Positions 50,035 through 57,910 of a DNA stretch of 64,000 nucleotides are shown piece by piece (the first letter of the stretch is position 1; each line of letters begins with the position of its first letter). The position numbers and the translations under genes are program-made. The notes below the pieces were generated by a model. It had not been told where the DNA came from. It saw only the letters and a program-made list of their open reading frames with translations, and searched no databases. Location of the stretch: assembly GCF_017377395.1 (NCBI RefSeq), contig NZ_CP061800.1, forward strand, positions 4,919,633-4,983,632, given 5' to 3'. Origin of the DNA: Desulfonema magnum (GTDB lineage Bacteria > Desulfobacterota > Desulfobacteria > Desulfobacterales > 4be13).

Positions 50035-50490
50035 TCAGATATACGGAGCCATTTTCTGAATAATCGTCTGTTTCGGCATTGCCCCTACGAGGGTGTCCTT
50101 TAACTGACCATTATCAAATATTAATATGGACGGAATGCTCCTGATCTGAAATTTTGCAGAAATCCCGGGATTTTCATCAGAGTTCAGTTTGGCAACTCTT
50201 ACTTTCCCTTTCCATTCCGACGCGAGTTCTTCAATAACAGGACCGAGCATCTGACACGGCCCGCACCAGGGGGCCCAGCAATCCAGAAGTACCGGCAAAG
50301 GCGATTTTAACACCTGGGCGTCAAAATTATTGTCCGTGATAATCACAGGCTTTTCCGTAAACGCATCAGCCGTGTGAATTGACGCACCGCATTTTCCGCA
50401 TTTTGCCGTGAGACCGACTTTGTCCGAGGGAATTCTGTTTTTTGTTCCGCATGCCGAGCATCGGAGCAAATATGAATTGGGCTGACTCAT
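50035..50490 (-). CDS. trxC: Thioredoxin 2 (zinc-binding TrxC type)
   Basis: Reduces protein disulfides in the cytoplasm. 151 residues: an N-terminal zinc finger with two CxxC pairs (CSACGTKNRIP ~11-14, CGKCGAS ~31-34), then the thioredoxin fold (~45-151) with the active site WAPWCGPCQMLGPV (CGPC) and the cis-Pro loop IRSIPSILIF. The extra finger is characteristic of TrxC. Strong SD AAAGGAGG before ATG 50490. Heptamer repeats lie immediately upstream in the sense orientation seen at hsp20-1, res and mtnP. Confidence 0.93.
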   Translation of the reverse strand: MSQPNSYLLRCSACGTKNRIPSDKVGLTAKCGKCGASIHTADAFTEKPVIITDNNFDAQVLKSPLPVLLDCWAPWCGPCQMLGPVIEELASEWKGKVRVAKLNSDENPGISAKFQIRSIPSILIFDNGQLKDTLVGAMPKQTIIQKMAPYI

Positions 50491-50516
50491 TTGGATTTCC
50501 TCCTTTCAATATTTTG

Positions 50517-50645
50517 GGGTGTTAGGTGTCAGGTGTTAAGTGTTAAGTGTTAGGTGTTAGGTGTTAAGTGTTAAGTGTCAGGTGTCAGGTGTCAGGTGTT
50601 AAGTGTTAAGTGTTAGGTGTTAAGTGTTAGGTGTTAGGTGTTAGG
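50517..50645 (-). repeat. Heptamer-only array upstream of trxC
   Basis: About eighteen 7-mers; on the minus strand they read CCTAACACTTAACACCTGAC and so on (YTRACAC). No long-unit sequence is attached. It lies between the HEPN gene's stop and the trxC SD. Confidence 0.9.
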
Positions 50646-50666
50646 AAAAGACTGGACTTTATCCGT

Positions 50667-51767
50667 TTACGACATGGTTTTTCTTTTGTCTGTTTTTCTG
50701 ACTAGGAAAAACGTATGGTTCTCTTTTGCTCTGAATGATACGCGTATGCCAATATCTGTTCCTGACGAACTTGCGGGCACTTCTTTAAAACTATCCTTAT
50801 TGACTTGGAGTTCCTCTATTTTTCCGGCCATGTATGGAAGAATATCATTGGTTGTTTTGGCAATAAGCAAATCACCTACTTTAATATCTGTATTTTTCAC
50901 TGATATGCCAATAATCTTTCCCTTCTTATATATTCCGATGGCTGGTCCCAGTTCTGTCCCATTATATTTTACTTCATATTTTAATATATCGCTATAGACA
51001 ACTTCATACAATGCTTTGCCATATATTTCAAGAAGGCCGATGTAATCCAGGAGTATGCCATTGTCGAGAAGCTCATCCGGAACTTCCCCGTGTGCCACTT
51101 CATTTCTGCGTCTGACCAAATCATTCAGATCAGATAAGGCTTCTTTCGGTTCTGTGTGATCCACGCTTCCCGGATCCTTCTCTTTCAAATATCTGGTAAA
51201 AACAGGGCATTTTATTACACGACCTGAGACATTCCTGACACCGATACTGGCAAATGATCTGGCGATCACCTCCGGCCGGAAATTGGCCGTGTGATGGACA
51301 AAGGGATACGGATTGAGCCGATATTTTGCTGAATCACTGATACAGGAGTGAAGGTCTGATATTAGCTGTTTTTTTGTAACCAATTCTTTTTCTTTATATT
51401 TCAATTCATCAATATGTTTTATAAACTCGACAGAGAGGTCTATGTGATTTTTGGTTATATCTTCCGGAAGCTTTGCATAGAGAGGAATTATTATATTCAA
51501 CTGTTTCAGATAGGATTCAATCAGCGACTCGATAAACTGCTCAAGAAATCCGTAAAGCGATACGATGATACTGTTATAATCAAATTGCCGCTTTTTTTTC
51601 CGAGCTTCCAATATGTGTTCCTGATATGCTGAAACCAGAGATTCACATTCCGTTTGCAAGTTTTTGCTGACTTTAAGCGAAATCAGACGGGATTCCAATT
51701 CGAGTCCATGAATGTAATGGCGCAAATCATCAAGTCTTTTTTTAAAATACAGATGTGTATTTTCCAC
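50667..51767 (-). CDS. HEPN-domain nuclease with C-terminal translation-factor-like beta barrel
   Basis: A 366-residue protein. Residues ~1-265 are helical and carry RRNEVAHG (Arg221-x4-His226), the catalytic R-x4-6-H of HEPN ribonucleases, in a context (SIIVSLYGFLEQFIESLIES, DLNDLVRRRNEVAH) like the MAE_28990/MAE_18760 HEPN group. Residues ~275-355 form a beta-rich module (ELGPAIGIYKKGKIIGISVK, VGDLLIAKTT, AGKIEELQVNKDSFKEV, TDIGIRVSF) resembling EF-Tu domain-2-type barrels (my reading). GTG start at 51767, 3 bases after the stop of the DUF262 gene, with AGGA as SD: translational coupling. Probably the RNase effector of a two-gene defence or toxin module. Confidence 0.78.
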   Translation of the reverse strand: MENTHLYFKKRLDDLRHYIHGLELESRLISLKVSKNLQTECESLVSAYQEHILEARKKKRQFDYNSIIVSLYGFLEQFIESLIESYLKQLNIIIPLYAKLPEDITKNHIDLSVEFIKHIDELKYKEKELVTKKQLISDLHSCISDSAKYRLNPYPFVHHTANFRPEVIARSFASIGVRNVSGRVIKCPVFTRYLKEKDPGSVDHTEPKEALSDLNDLVRRRNEVAHGEVPDELLDNGILLDYIGLLEIYGKALYEVVYSDILKYEVKYNGTELGPAIGIYKKGKIIGISVKNTDIKVGDLLIAKTTNDILPYMAGKIEELQVNKDSFKEVPASSSGTDIGIRVSFRAKENHTFFLVRKTDKRKTMS

Positions 51768-51772
51768 CGTAA

Positions 51773-52954
51773 TTATCCTATTATATTCGCTATGATATCC
51801 TCAAAAAGTGCGATTCTCCTCTCAATATCATCCTGGTGAATGTACTTCTTCCCCTTGAACTCATCATACTTTTCCCTGTAAAGTTCTTCGACAGCATATA
51901 GAATTTTCTCACGGGAATCAAAAATCTGTTTCTTATTTCCAAGATGCTGACTAAAAACATACATCAGCGGATCATAGACCGTCATTCTCGCTCTTCTCTC
52001 CCAATGCCATCCATCATTCCAGGGACGCCTCAGCCAAAACGCTTTTTCCCCAAAAGTTCCGTAAACCAGACTGATTGTCTGGCTAAACAAATCTTCCAAC
52101 TTTTCCAGCAATTCCTGAGAGAACTCCTGATTACCGTATCGGAGAAACTGATCCAAATAATGCTTTAGCGACTCTCTCGAACGCATCAGTTGCCGCCGCT
52201 GTCTGGTTGCAAAAAATCGTAATACCAGTTCCACATCTTTCATTTCCCGATAATGCTTATTTTCAAATAACGATTCCTCATCATCTGTCTCCGGAATACC
52301 CCATGTCCTGCATAAATATTTATTGCGGGATAATTTGCAGCAAAGATCATTCAGCGGCCCTCTGAGAATGGCATTCCGACTTTCCTGGGGGGTGAGTCTG
52401 ACCCCTCCGCTGTTGATTCGCTCAAAAACCATCTGTTTCAACTTTTGCGCCTCTTTTTCATCCTTGGCGGTTTCATAGAGCAAAATGATGGAAGAAAGAT
52501 AACGCCTGTCAATGCCCTTTGTTATCTGCTCAGGAAGCTGGGAATACCTGCGTCCGTTGAGTTCAGACCATTTTTCCAGCCCTTCAAGGACCAGTTTGTC
52601 CGTATAAAACTCGTATATGGCAGTAAGACGCTGAAGACCGTCCATTACTTCATAGTGTGAAGGACTGTCCTCATAGAGAAAAATCGGCGGGATAGGCACA
52701 TTCATTATAAATGATTCAATCAACTGAGACTTTTTAGAATCGTACCATCTGTGCCGTCTCTGGAAATCCGGTTGTAATTCATAATCACCGCTGTCAAGCA
52801 TGCTGACGATTGTCTTTAGCGGATACCGGGCCTGCTCGGTTACGATTCTGACTTCGCCTTTCACATATTTTTCATTGATATCCTCATCAGACATCGAATC
52901 AGCAGCTTCTTCATGATGTGTAAAGGTAAGTTTTTCTTTTGGAAATAAGGACAT
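51773..52954 (-). CDS. DUF262 (GmrS/ParB-fold) protein
   Basis: A 393-residue protein with the DUF262 signature: LQPDFQRRHRWYDSKKSQLI (DFQRxxRW at 63-70), YEVMDGLQRLTAIYEFY (DGLQR at 105-109) and FERINSGGVRLTPQESRNAI (RINSGG at 179-184). DUF262 is the NTP-dependent half of GmrSD Type IV restriction enzymes and of several defence proteins; the usual C-terminal DUF1524 HNH nuclease is absent, and the helical C-terminus (WERRARMTVYDPLMYVFSQH) ends the protein. ATG 52954 follows GGAGG; the 41-codon upstream extension is rejected. The next gene starts after 5 bp. Confidence 0.88.
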   Translation of the reverse strand: MSLFPKEKLTFTHHEEAADSMSDEDINEKYVKGEVRIVTEQARYPLKTIVSMLDSGDYELQPDFQRRHRWYDSKKSQLIESFIMNVPIPPIFLYEDSPSHYEVMDGLQRLTAIYEFYTDKLVLEGLEKWSELNGRRYSQLPEQITKGIDRRYLSSIILLYETAKDEKEAQKLKQMVFERINSGGVRLTPQESRNAILRGPLNDLCCKLSRNKYLCRTWGIPETDDEESLFENKHYREMKDVELVLRFFATRQRRQLMRSRESLKHYLDQFLRYGNQEFSQELLEKLEDLFSQTISLVYGTFGEKAFWLRRPWNDGWHWERRARMTVYDPLMYVFSQHLGNKKQIFDSREKILYAVEELYREKYDEFKGKKYIHQDDIERRIALFEDIIANIIG

Positions 52955-53337
52955 ATATCCTCCTTCTGCTTTTATCTGGTCAAACTCCGCAACCAAGAGA
53001 GGCATAGCTAATAAAGTAAGTACCTGTGCAAAAGTTTTTAATATTTTCCAATCTGAGAATAAGCAGACAACAGGCAATGAGATTTATAAAAAAATATAAA
53101 AAATTTTTGATGAGGTACTTATGCAGATAGCTGGCATAAATTTTGCTGATGCAAAAACTATTCCGTTCTTTATTGGAAACAGAATATGATATTCTATTTC
53201 AGGTTTTTTTCAGACATGATTTTTGCTGCGGCGGAAAAGATGCGAAAAACCAATTTTCCGGTTGGAAAATTTGCCGCAGCAACATCAGAGTTAGTGTCTG
53301 TTTTTAAAGGCCATATGGCCGGAATGCGCCTGATCTG
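52955..53337. other. Spacer with a TAAGTACC element and a thrS-side hairpin
   Basis: 53017-53121 is an inverted-ended element (TAAGTACCTGTGCAAAAG at left; GAGGTACTTA at right) like 10807-10955. TTGCTGCGGC near 53226 pairs with GCCGCAGCAA near 53273, with GGAAAA/TTTTCC extending inside; it follows the thrS stop on the minus strand and is a likely terminator. No gene. Confidence 0.55.
53017..53121. mobile_element. 105-bp MITE-like element with TAAGTACC ends (second copy)
   Basis: Left TAAGTACCTGTGCAAAAGTT and right, as reverse complement, TAAGTACCTCATCAAAAATT agree over ~28 bp with few mismatches. The left end also matches 10807-10833. It lies in the leader of the DUF262-HEPN operon. No clear target duplication. 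Confidence 0.6.
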
Positions 53338-55248
53338 CTAAAACATATCCAGTTCCTGCTTTCGTTCCTTTATATGTGCAAGGACTTGGTCTAAGAAGTC
53401 CTTGTGTGTCACCCCGTATTTGACTTTGCCGTCCAGGGTTCTCACAGAAAGCGTTCCTGAATCTTTTTCTTTTCCGCCAATGGTCAGAATCAGCGGGATA
53501 TAATTTAACTGGGCATCCCGGACTTTTTTCTTCAGGCTCTCAGTTCTGTCATCCACTTCTGTGCGCAGCCCCTCTTTTTCAAGTGACTGTTTAACCTCAT
53601 TCGCGTAGGACACCAGCTCATCATTCATGGGCAGGACAATGGCCTGAACCGGGGCCATCCATAAGGGAAATTTTCCTGCAAAATGTTCAACCAGAATGCC
53701 GAAAAACCGCTCAATGGAGCCGTAAACAACCCTGTGGATCATAATGGGACGATGCTTTTCACCGTCTTTGCCGATATATGTGAGATCAAATCGTTCCGGC
53801 AGGGACATGTCCAGCTGCACGGTTCCGCACTGCCAGGTCCGGCCCAGCGCGTCTTTGATATGCACGTCAATCTTAGGCCCGTAAAATGCGCCGTCGCCCT
53901 CATTGATCTTATACTCTGCCCCGTAAGCGTCCAAAGCAGCCCTCAGCCCTTCCGTGGCCATTTCCCACTGCTCATCGGATCCGATGGATTTTTCAGGACG
54001 GGTGGAAAGTTCCAGATGAAAACCAAGCCCGAAAGTGCTGTAAATCCGTTCAGTGAGTTTCAGCACCCCCAGTATTTCATCCTGGATCTGATCCGGTGTC
54101 ATGAAAATATGGGCATCATCCTGATGAAAGGCTCTGACCCTGAACAGGCCCGACAAAACGCCGCTCAGTTCATGCCGATGAACCAGTCCCACTTCCCCGG
54201 CACGAATGGGCAAATCCTTGTATGAATGGGGCTTGAGACCGTAAAGCAGCATTCCCCCGGGACAGTTCATGGGCTTTATGGCATATTCAAAATCATCAAT
54301 ACTGGAGACATACATATTTTCCCGGTAATTTTCCCAATGACCGCTTCTTTCCCACAGATCACGGTTCAGCATGATGGGGGTCTTGGTTTCAACATAGCCA
54401 GCGGCCCGGTGTTCTTCCCGCCAATAGTCCAACAGCGCGTTCCAGACATCCATTCCTTTGGCGTGAAAAAAAGCCATTCCCGGGGCTTCTTCATGGAAAC
54501 TGAACAGGTCCAGCGCGGTTCCGAGTTTGCGATGGTTCCGCTTTTTGGCTTCTTCGAGAAAATGCAGATATGCTTTGAGTTCTTTCTTGTCAAAAAAAGC
54601 AGTGCCGTAGATTCGCTGAAGCTGGGCTTTTGTCTGATCCGCCCGCCAGTATGCCCCGGAAACCTTCATCAGTTTGAAGGCTTTGACAAAGCCAGTGTGG
54701 GGAACATGGGGCCCCCGGCATAAATCCGTAAAATCTCCCTGCTCATAAAAGGAAATGGTCCCGTCTTCCAAATCTGATATCATTTCAAGCTTATACGGCT
54801 CATTTTTATAAAACTCCGCGGCTTCGGATTTTGAAACAAGTTTCCGCTCAAGCGGGAGTTTTGCCTTGATGATTTTTTTCATCTCAGCTTCGATTTTGGG
54901 GAAATCATCCTCTGAAACCGGTTCCATATCAATATCGTAATAGAAGCCATCTTCCACCACCGGGCCGATGGTCAGTTTGGCATCTTTGTAAAGATGTAAA
55001 ATGGCCTGGGCCATGACATGGGCCGCGCTGTGACGAAGAATTTCCAATGCTTCTTTGTCCTTTGTCGTGATCAGCCGGATTTGGGAATCCTGTGTAATTT
55101 CAGAATGTAAATCCACCAAGTTGCCATTCAGTTCCATGGCCACGCAGTTTCTCGCCAACCCCTCTGAAATGCTCTTTGCCACATCCGAGCCAGTCGGGGA
55201 ATTTTCAAAAGCCTTTATCGTTCCGTCGGGAAATGTTATATTTATCAT
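53338..55248 (-). CDS. thrS: Threonyl-tRNA synthetase
   Basis: Charges tRNA-Thr. 636 residues in canonical order: TGS domain (1-60, MINITFPDGTIKAFENSPTG), editing/SAD domain (~65-225, with HSAAHVMAQA and the CRGPHVPHTG zinc-type editing Cys/His), class II catalytic core (~240-530; motif 2 VHRHELSGVLSGLFRVRAFH, zinc-binding Cys in KPMNCPGGMLLYG, motif 3 HRVVYGSIERFFGILVEHF) and the anticodon-binding domain (~540-636). No T-box leader is visible. It is monocistronic here; infC does not follow. Confidence 0.97.
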   Translation of the reverse strand: MINITFPDGTIKAFENSPTGSDVAKSISEGLARNCVAMELNGNLVDLHSEITQDSQIRLITTKDKEALEILRHSAAHVMAQAILHLYKDAKLTIGPVVEDGFYYDIDMEPVSEDDFPKIEAEMKKIIKAKLPLERKLVSKSEAAEFYKNEPYKLEMISDLEDGTISFYEQGDFTDLCRGPHVPHTGFVKAFKLMKVSGAYWRADQTKAQLQRIYGTAFFDKKELKAYLHFLEEAKKRNHRKLGTALDLFSFHEEAPGMAFFHAKGMDVWNALLDYWREEHRAAGYVETKTPIMLNRDLWERSGHWENYRENMYVSSIDDFEYAIKPMNCPGGMLLYGLKPHSYKDLPIRAGEVGLVHRHELSGVLSGLFRVRAFHQDDAHIFMTPDQIQDEILGVLKLTERIYSTFGLGFHLELSTRPEKSIGSDEQWEMATEGLRAALDAYGAEYKINEGDGAFYGPKIDVHIKDALGRTWQCGTVQLDMSLPERFDLTYIGKDGEKHRPIMIHRVVYGSIERFFGILVEHFAGKFPLWMAPVQAIVLPMNDELVSYANEVKQSLEKEGLRTEVDDRTESLKKKVRDAQLNYIPLILTIGGKEKDSGTLSVRTLDGKVKYGVTHKDFLDQVLAHIKERKQELDMF

Positions 55249-55527
55249 AAGTTAACCACCAGGTAAAAAGTTTATAAATTTTCCATAAAGTAAAGATATT
55301 TAGGAAAAATGACTTGTTTGGTCAAGAAAAAAATGAAATATAACCTTGTGAATACAAGCCAAAGCCCCTTGACTTTTTTTTTAACCCGCTTGAAAATCAG
55401 AAAGATAAATGATAATGAACTTATATTGAAAGGATTCCTGTGGCTAACCTGTTCAGACAGATGGAAGAAAAACAGGCTTTGAAGATTATCAGAAAAATTG
55501 CAGAGGTGGACAATGGGATTTAAATAA
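55249..55527. other. Spacer with a possible 28-codon mini-ORF
   Basis: GTG 55440, preceded by AAAGGA, opens a short frame (ANLFRQMEEKQALKIIRKIA) that stops at TAA 55520. It resembles a protein end or leader rather than a complete gene. The rest is the AT-rich leader of thrS. Confidence 0.35.
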
Positions 55528-55965
55528 AAATTAGCTAAATTATCTGAAATAAATAAATATCGTGCTGGTCAGCTGGAAAAGGTCAGAGAAACATGGATTC
55601 AGGAGGTGAACAGGCTATACGAAGAAATTCGGAACTGGTTTGCCGAATATTCGGAAGAAGGTTATATATCATTTGAATACAGGGAATTACAATACGCTGA
55701 ATCTGAGGAAATTTTCCTGAGTACCCGAATACTGGAATTAAACCTCGGGGGCGGAGTTTCGGTTGTTCTTGAACCCACCGGAACCAATGTGATAGGTGCT
55801 TTTGGCAAGATAGACCTCTATCTCAGGGGGCACAAAGACAAGAAACTCTTTCTTTTGCTTATTAAAGAGGAAGAGAAGGATGAAAGGTTTCACTGGGAAG
55901 TATGGAAAAATACAAAGCAACAGGAGCAGATTCTGTTTAACAAAAAAAGGCATCCTTCATATTAA
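55528..55965 (+). pseudogene. Hypothetical protein gene truncated by the IS left end
   Basis: The frame is open from 55528 (after an in-frame TAA) and reads KLSEINKYRAGQLEKVRETW, IQEVNRLYEEIRNWFAEYSE, GYISFEYRELQYAESEEIFL, LEPTGTNVIGAFGKIDLYLR and KLFLLLIKEEEKDERFHWEV. No ATG exists in frame; GTG 55606 after CAGGAG could start a 119-residue product. The last codons (RHPSY, TAA) fall in the terminal inverted repeat of the IS beginning at 55949, so the native C-terminus is gone. The intact family is a conserved hypothetical of anaerobic deltaproteobacteria (recollection). Likely a broken gene. Confidence 0.6.
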
Positions 55966-57871
55966 TATAAAAGTAGTTGACACTTTTTAAAAGCTTGTTT
56001 TCGGGCACACTTCCGGTGTCAGAAGGCTGGCGGACGAACCTTCAGTTATGGTGATATGATATTACGATTTTGTGAATTGGCGGCCGGAAACGGATTTTTC
56101 TGAAAAAACCGGTTCCTTTTTACGAATTCACAGTGACCGCAAAAGACGGATCCGTTTTTTCCACAGTATCAAACAGAAGTTCGATCCAGTCTTTTTCCTG
56201 TTTCCTTCCGGTCAGAAGTTCATAGGGAGTCCTGCCTTTTCTCTTACCAGCCCTGTAACGGCGGTGATTATGGTAAAACATGATCAGGTTCAGAGTCTCC
56301 TGATTTATATTGTTTTTTGAACTGTTCAGGTAGGGACGGATTATCGAATTTATGCATTCGACCAGAGACGAACTCCGAACTATTCGGTCCAGTTCGTTGT
56401 AAACCTGCTCTCTGACATATTCATAATCGGCCTGAAGATGACCTGTCGCGGTTTCGAGACAGAATTCCTCGTTCATTTCACAGTGCTTCCGTGCTTCGGG
56501 GGTTTTCGCCTTAATCATCTCTTTTCTCCATTGCCATGCCAGACAAAGCGCCCGCAATGCCTCCTGACTGACCGGCAGTCCCCTGAGTTCTGAGACAATC
56601 GGAGCTGCCACATCGAAATACCCGAGCAGGTCAGGCAGAGTGCGGCGGACCTTTCCGACAGCTTTGGCAATGTCGGGTTTTCCCAGTGATTCCAGAAGAT
56701 TCAGCCCCTCTCCGATATTGGCTTCCGCCTCCTCACGTTCCCTGAGATTGCCGTTATTGTCGAACAGTCTGAGTTCATTTATGACAGAAAGATAAAGATA
56801 ACTGAAGTTGTCGTACAGTTCGATTTTTTCATCGGCAATCCTTTTTGCCTCCTCGTATTCTTTGATTCTCCGCGAAATGACAGCGTCACTTCTGGCGGAA
56901 TCGAGCTTACGCCAGCGTTCCTCCTCTTTCCCAATGGCTTTGTATGCGGCATTTTCAAGGATTCCGACCCGTCTGCCAAGCCGGTGTGCCACAGCGTGAT
57001 AAGTGTCCGGCTGCCTGAAAATATGGGCCAGGGATTCTTTCTGAGCTTTGCACAGACCTCTGCCTTCGTCACTGACCACATAAACTGCCATATATCCGTT
57101 ATTTTCCAGGCAGTTCCAGTGATTCTTCCAGTCTTCGGCCTTCCGCGTGTCGTTCAGCCCGATTTTCAGTATTGCCGAACTGACCGGGTCAGCCGTGACC
57201 AGTATCGGCACCCTTTTGGAAAATATCTCATCACTCAGATAAACGAGCAGCCGTATCTCGCCATTGTCAGTTTTAAGAGTGTCAGGCAGCAGGGAACCGA
57301 AATATTTCAGAGTCTGACTGATGAAACCGACAGATGCGTTGTCAATACCGAAACGCCTCATAATCGTTGATACGGCTTCCAGAGAACACCGGCCTTCAAG
57401 TCTCAGAGACAGTATGTGGCTGAATACCGATCTCTGTCCGGTCACAGACGGCTCACAGGAATCATATCCGAAAGCGGCCTCACCCGTCTCTTTCAATGTC
57501 GCTGCCAGCATATAAACAAAGGTGCGGGAAATCATAAACTGCTTTGAAAGAGCCGTCACTGTTCCCCACGCTCCGGTAACCATTGCCGTGAGAGCAGCAC
57601 ATGCAATATGCAGCCTTGTAACAGGAGACAGATCACCGCGCCGTACGAATTTTTTCGGAGTCAGTTTTATATTTCCCCGCTCTGACAGACTTTCATTTTT
57701 TATGACAACAGGTGCGCACATAATTCCTCCTTTCCGTTATAAAGATTTTCGTTTGCAAAATCGTTTTCCCTGTGTCATATACCATGTTAAAAAAATTATG
57801 TCACCCCCTGACATCCGATTCATATCCGACTTTTGTTTTTATAAAGTGTAAACTGATAAATGAAGGATGCC
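55949..57871 (-). mobile_element. 1.92-kb insertion sequence with DDE transposase
   Basis: Both ends read GGCATCCTTCAT inward (55949-55960; 57860-57871 as complement), followed by partly conserved sequence (AAAAGTAGTTGACACTTTTT at left, TTTATCAGTTTACACTTTAT at right). It contains one transposase gene (56120-57721). Two 106-bp MITEs (20722-20827, 60697-60802) consist of its two ends joined. No 8-bp target duplication flanks this copy (CAAAAAAA versus ATTATAGT), so one flank has been rearranged. The left end truncates the preceding gene. Confidence 0.85.
56120..57721 (-). CDS. IS transposase (DDE, integrase-core type)
   Basis: A 533-residue transposase. An N-terminal HTH region (~35-75, LTAMVTGAWGTVTALSKQFM, ISRTFVYMLAATL); candidate catalytic residues in VYLSDEIFSKRVPILVTADP (first Asp), VSDEGRGLCKAQ (second Asp) and SSSLVECINSIIRPYLNSSK (Glu), then an FYHNHRRYRAGKRKGRTPYE end typical of rve-type transposases. 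A long insertion of coiled-coil character (EEAKRIADEKIELYDNFSYL) separates the second Asp and Glu. I cannot name the IS family with confidence. SD AAAGGAGG; ATG 57721. Apparently intact. Confidence 0.8.
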   Translation of the reverse strand: MCAPVVIKNESLSERGNIKLTPKKFVRRGDLSPVTRLHIACAALTAMVTGAWGTVTALSKQFMISRTFVYMLAATLKETGEAAFGYDSCEPSVTGQRSVFSHILSLRLEGRCSLEAVSTIMRRFGIDNASVGFISQTLKYFGSLLPDTLKTDNGEIRLLVYLSDEIFSKRVPILVTADPVSSAILKIGLNDTRKAEDWKNHWNCLENNGYMAVYVVSDEGRGLCKAQKESLAHIFRQPDTYHAVAHRLGRRVGILENAAYKAIGKEEERWRKLDSARSDAVISRRIKEYEEAKRIADEKIELYDNFSYLYLSVINELRLFDNNGNLREREEAEANIGEGLNLLESLGKPDIAKAVGKVRRTLPDLLGYFDVAAPIVSELRGLPVSQEALRALCLAWQWRKEMIKAKTPEARKHCEMNEEFCLETATGHLQADYEYVREQVYNELDRIVRSSSLVECINSIIRPYLNSSKNNINQETLNLIMFYHNHRRYRAGKRKGRTPYELLTGRKQEKDWIELLFDTVEKTDPSFAVTVNS

Positions 57872-57910
57872 ATTATAGTATATTAAATCTGTTTCCAAAG
57901 GAGAATAAAA

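Noticed and set aside
50517..50645. Iteron/origin-like array
   Set aside because: Heptamers of the same type occur at many unrelated gene borders and no replication gene is adjacent.
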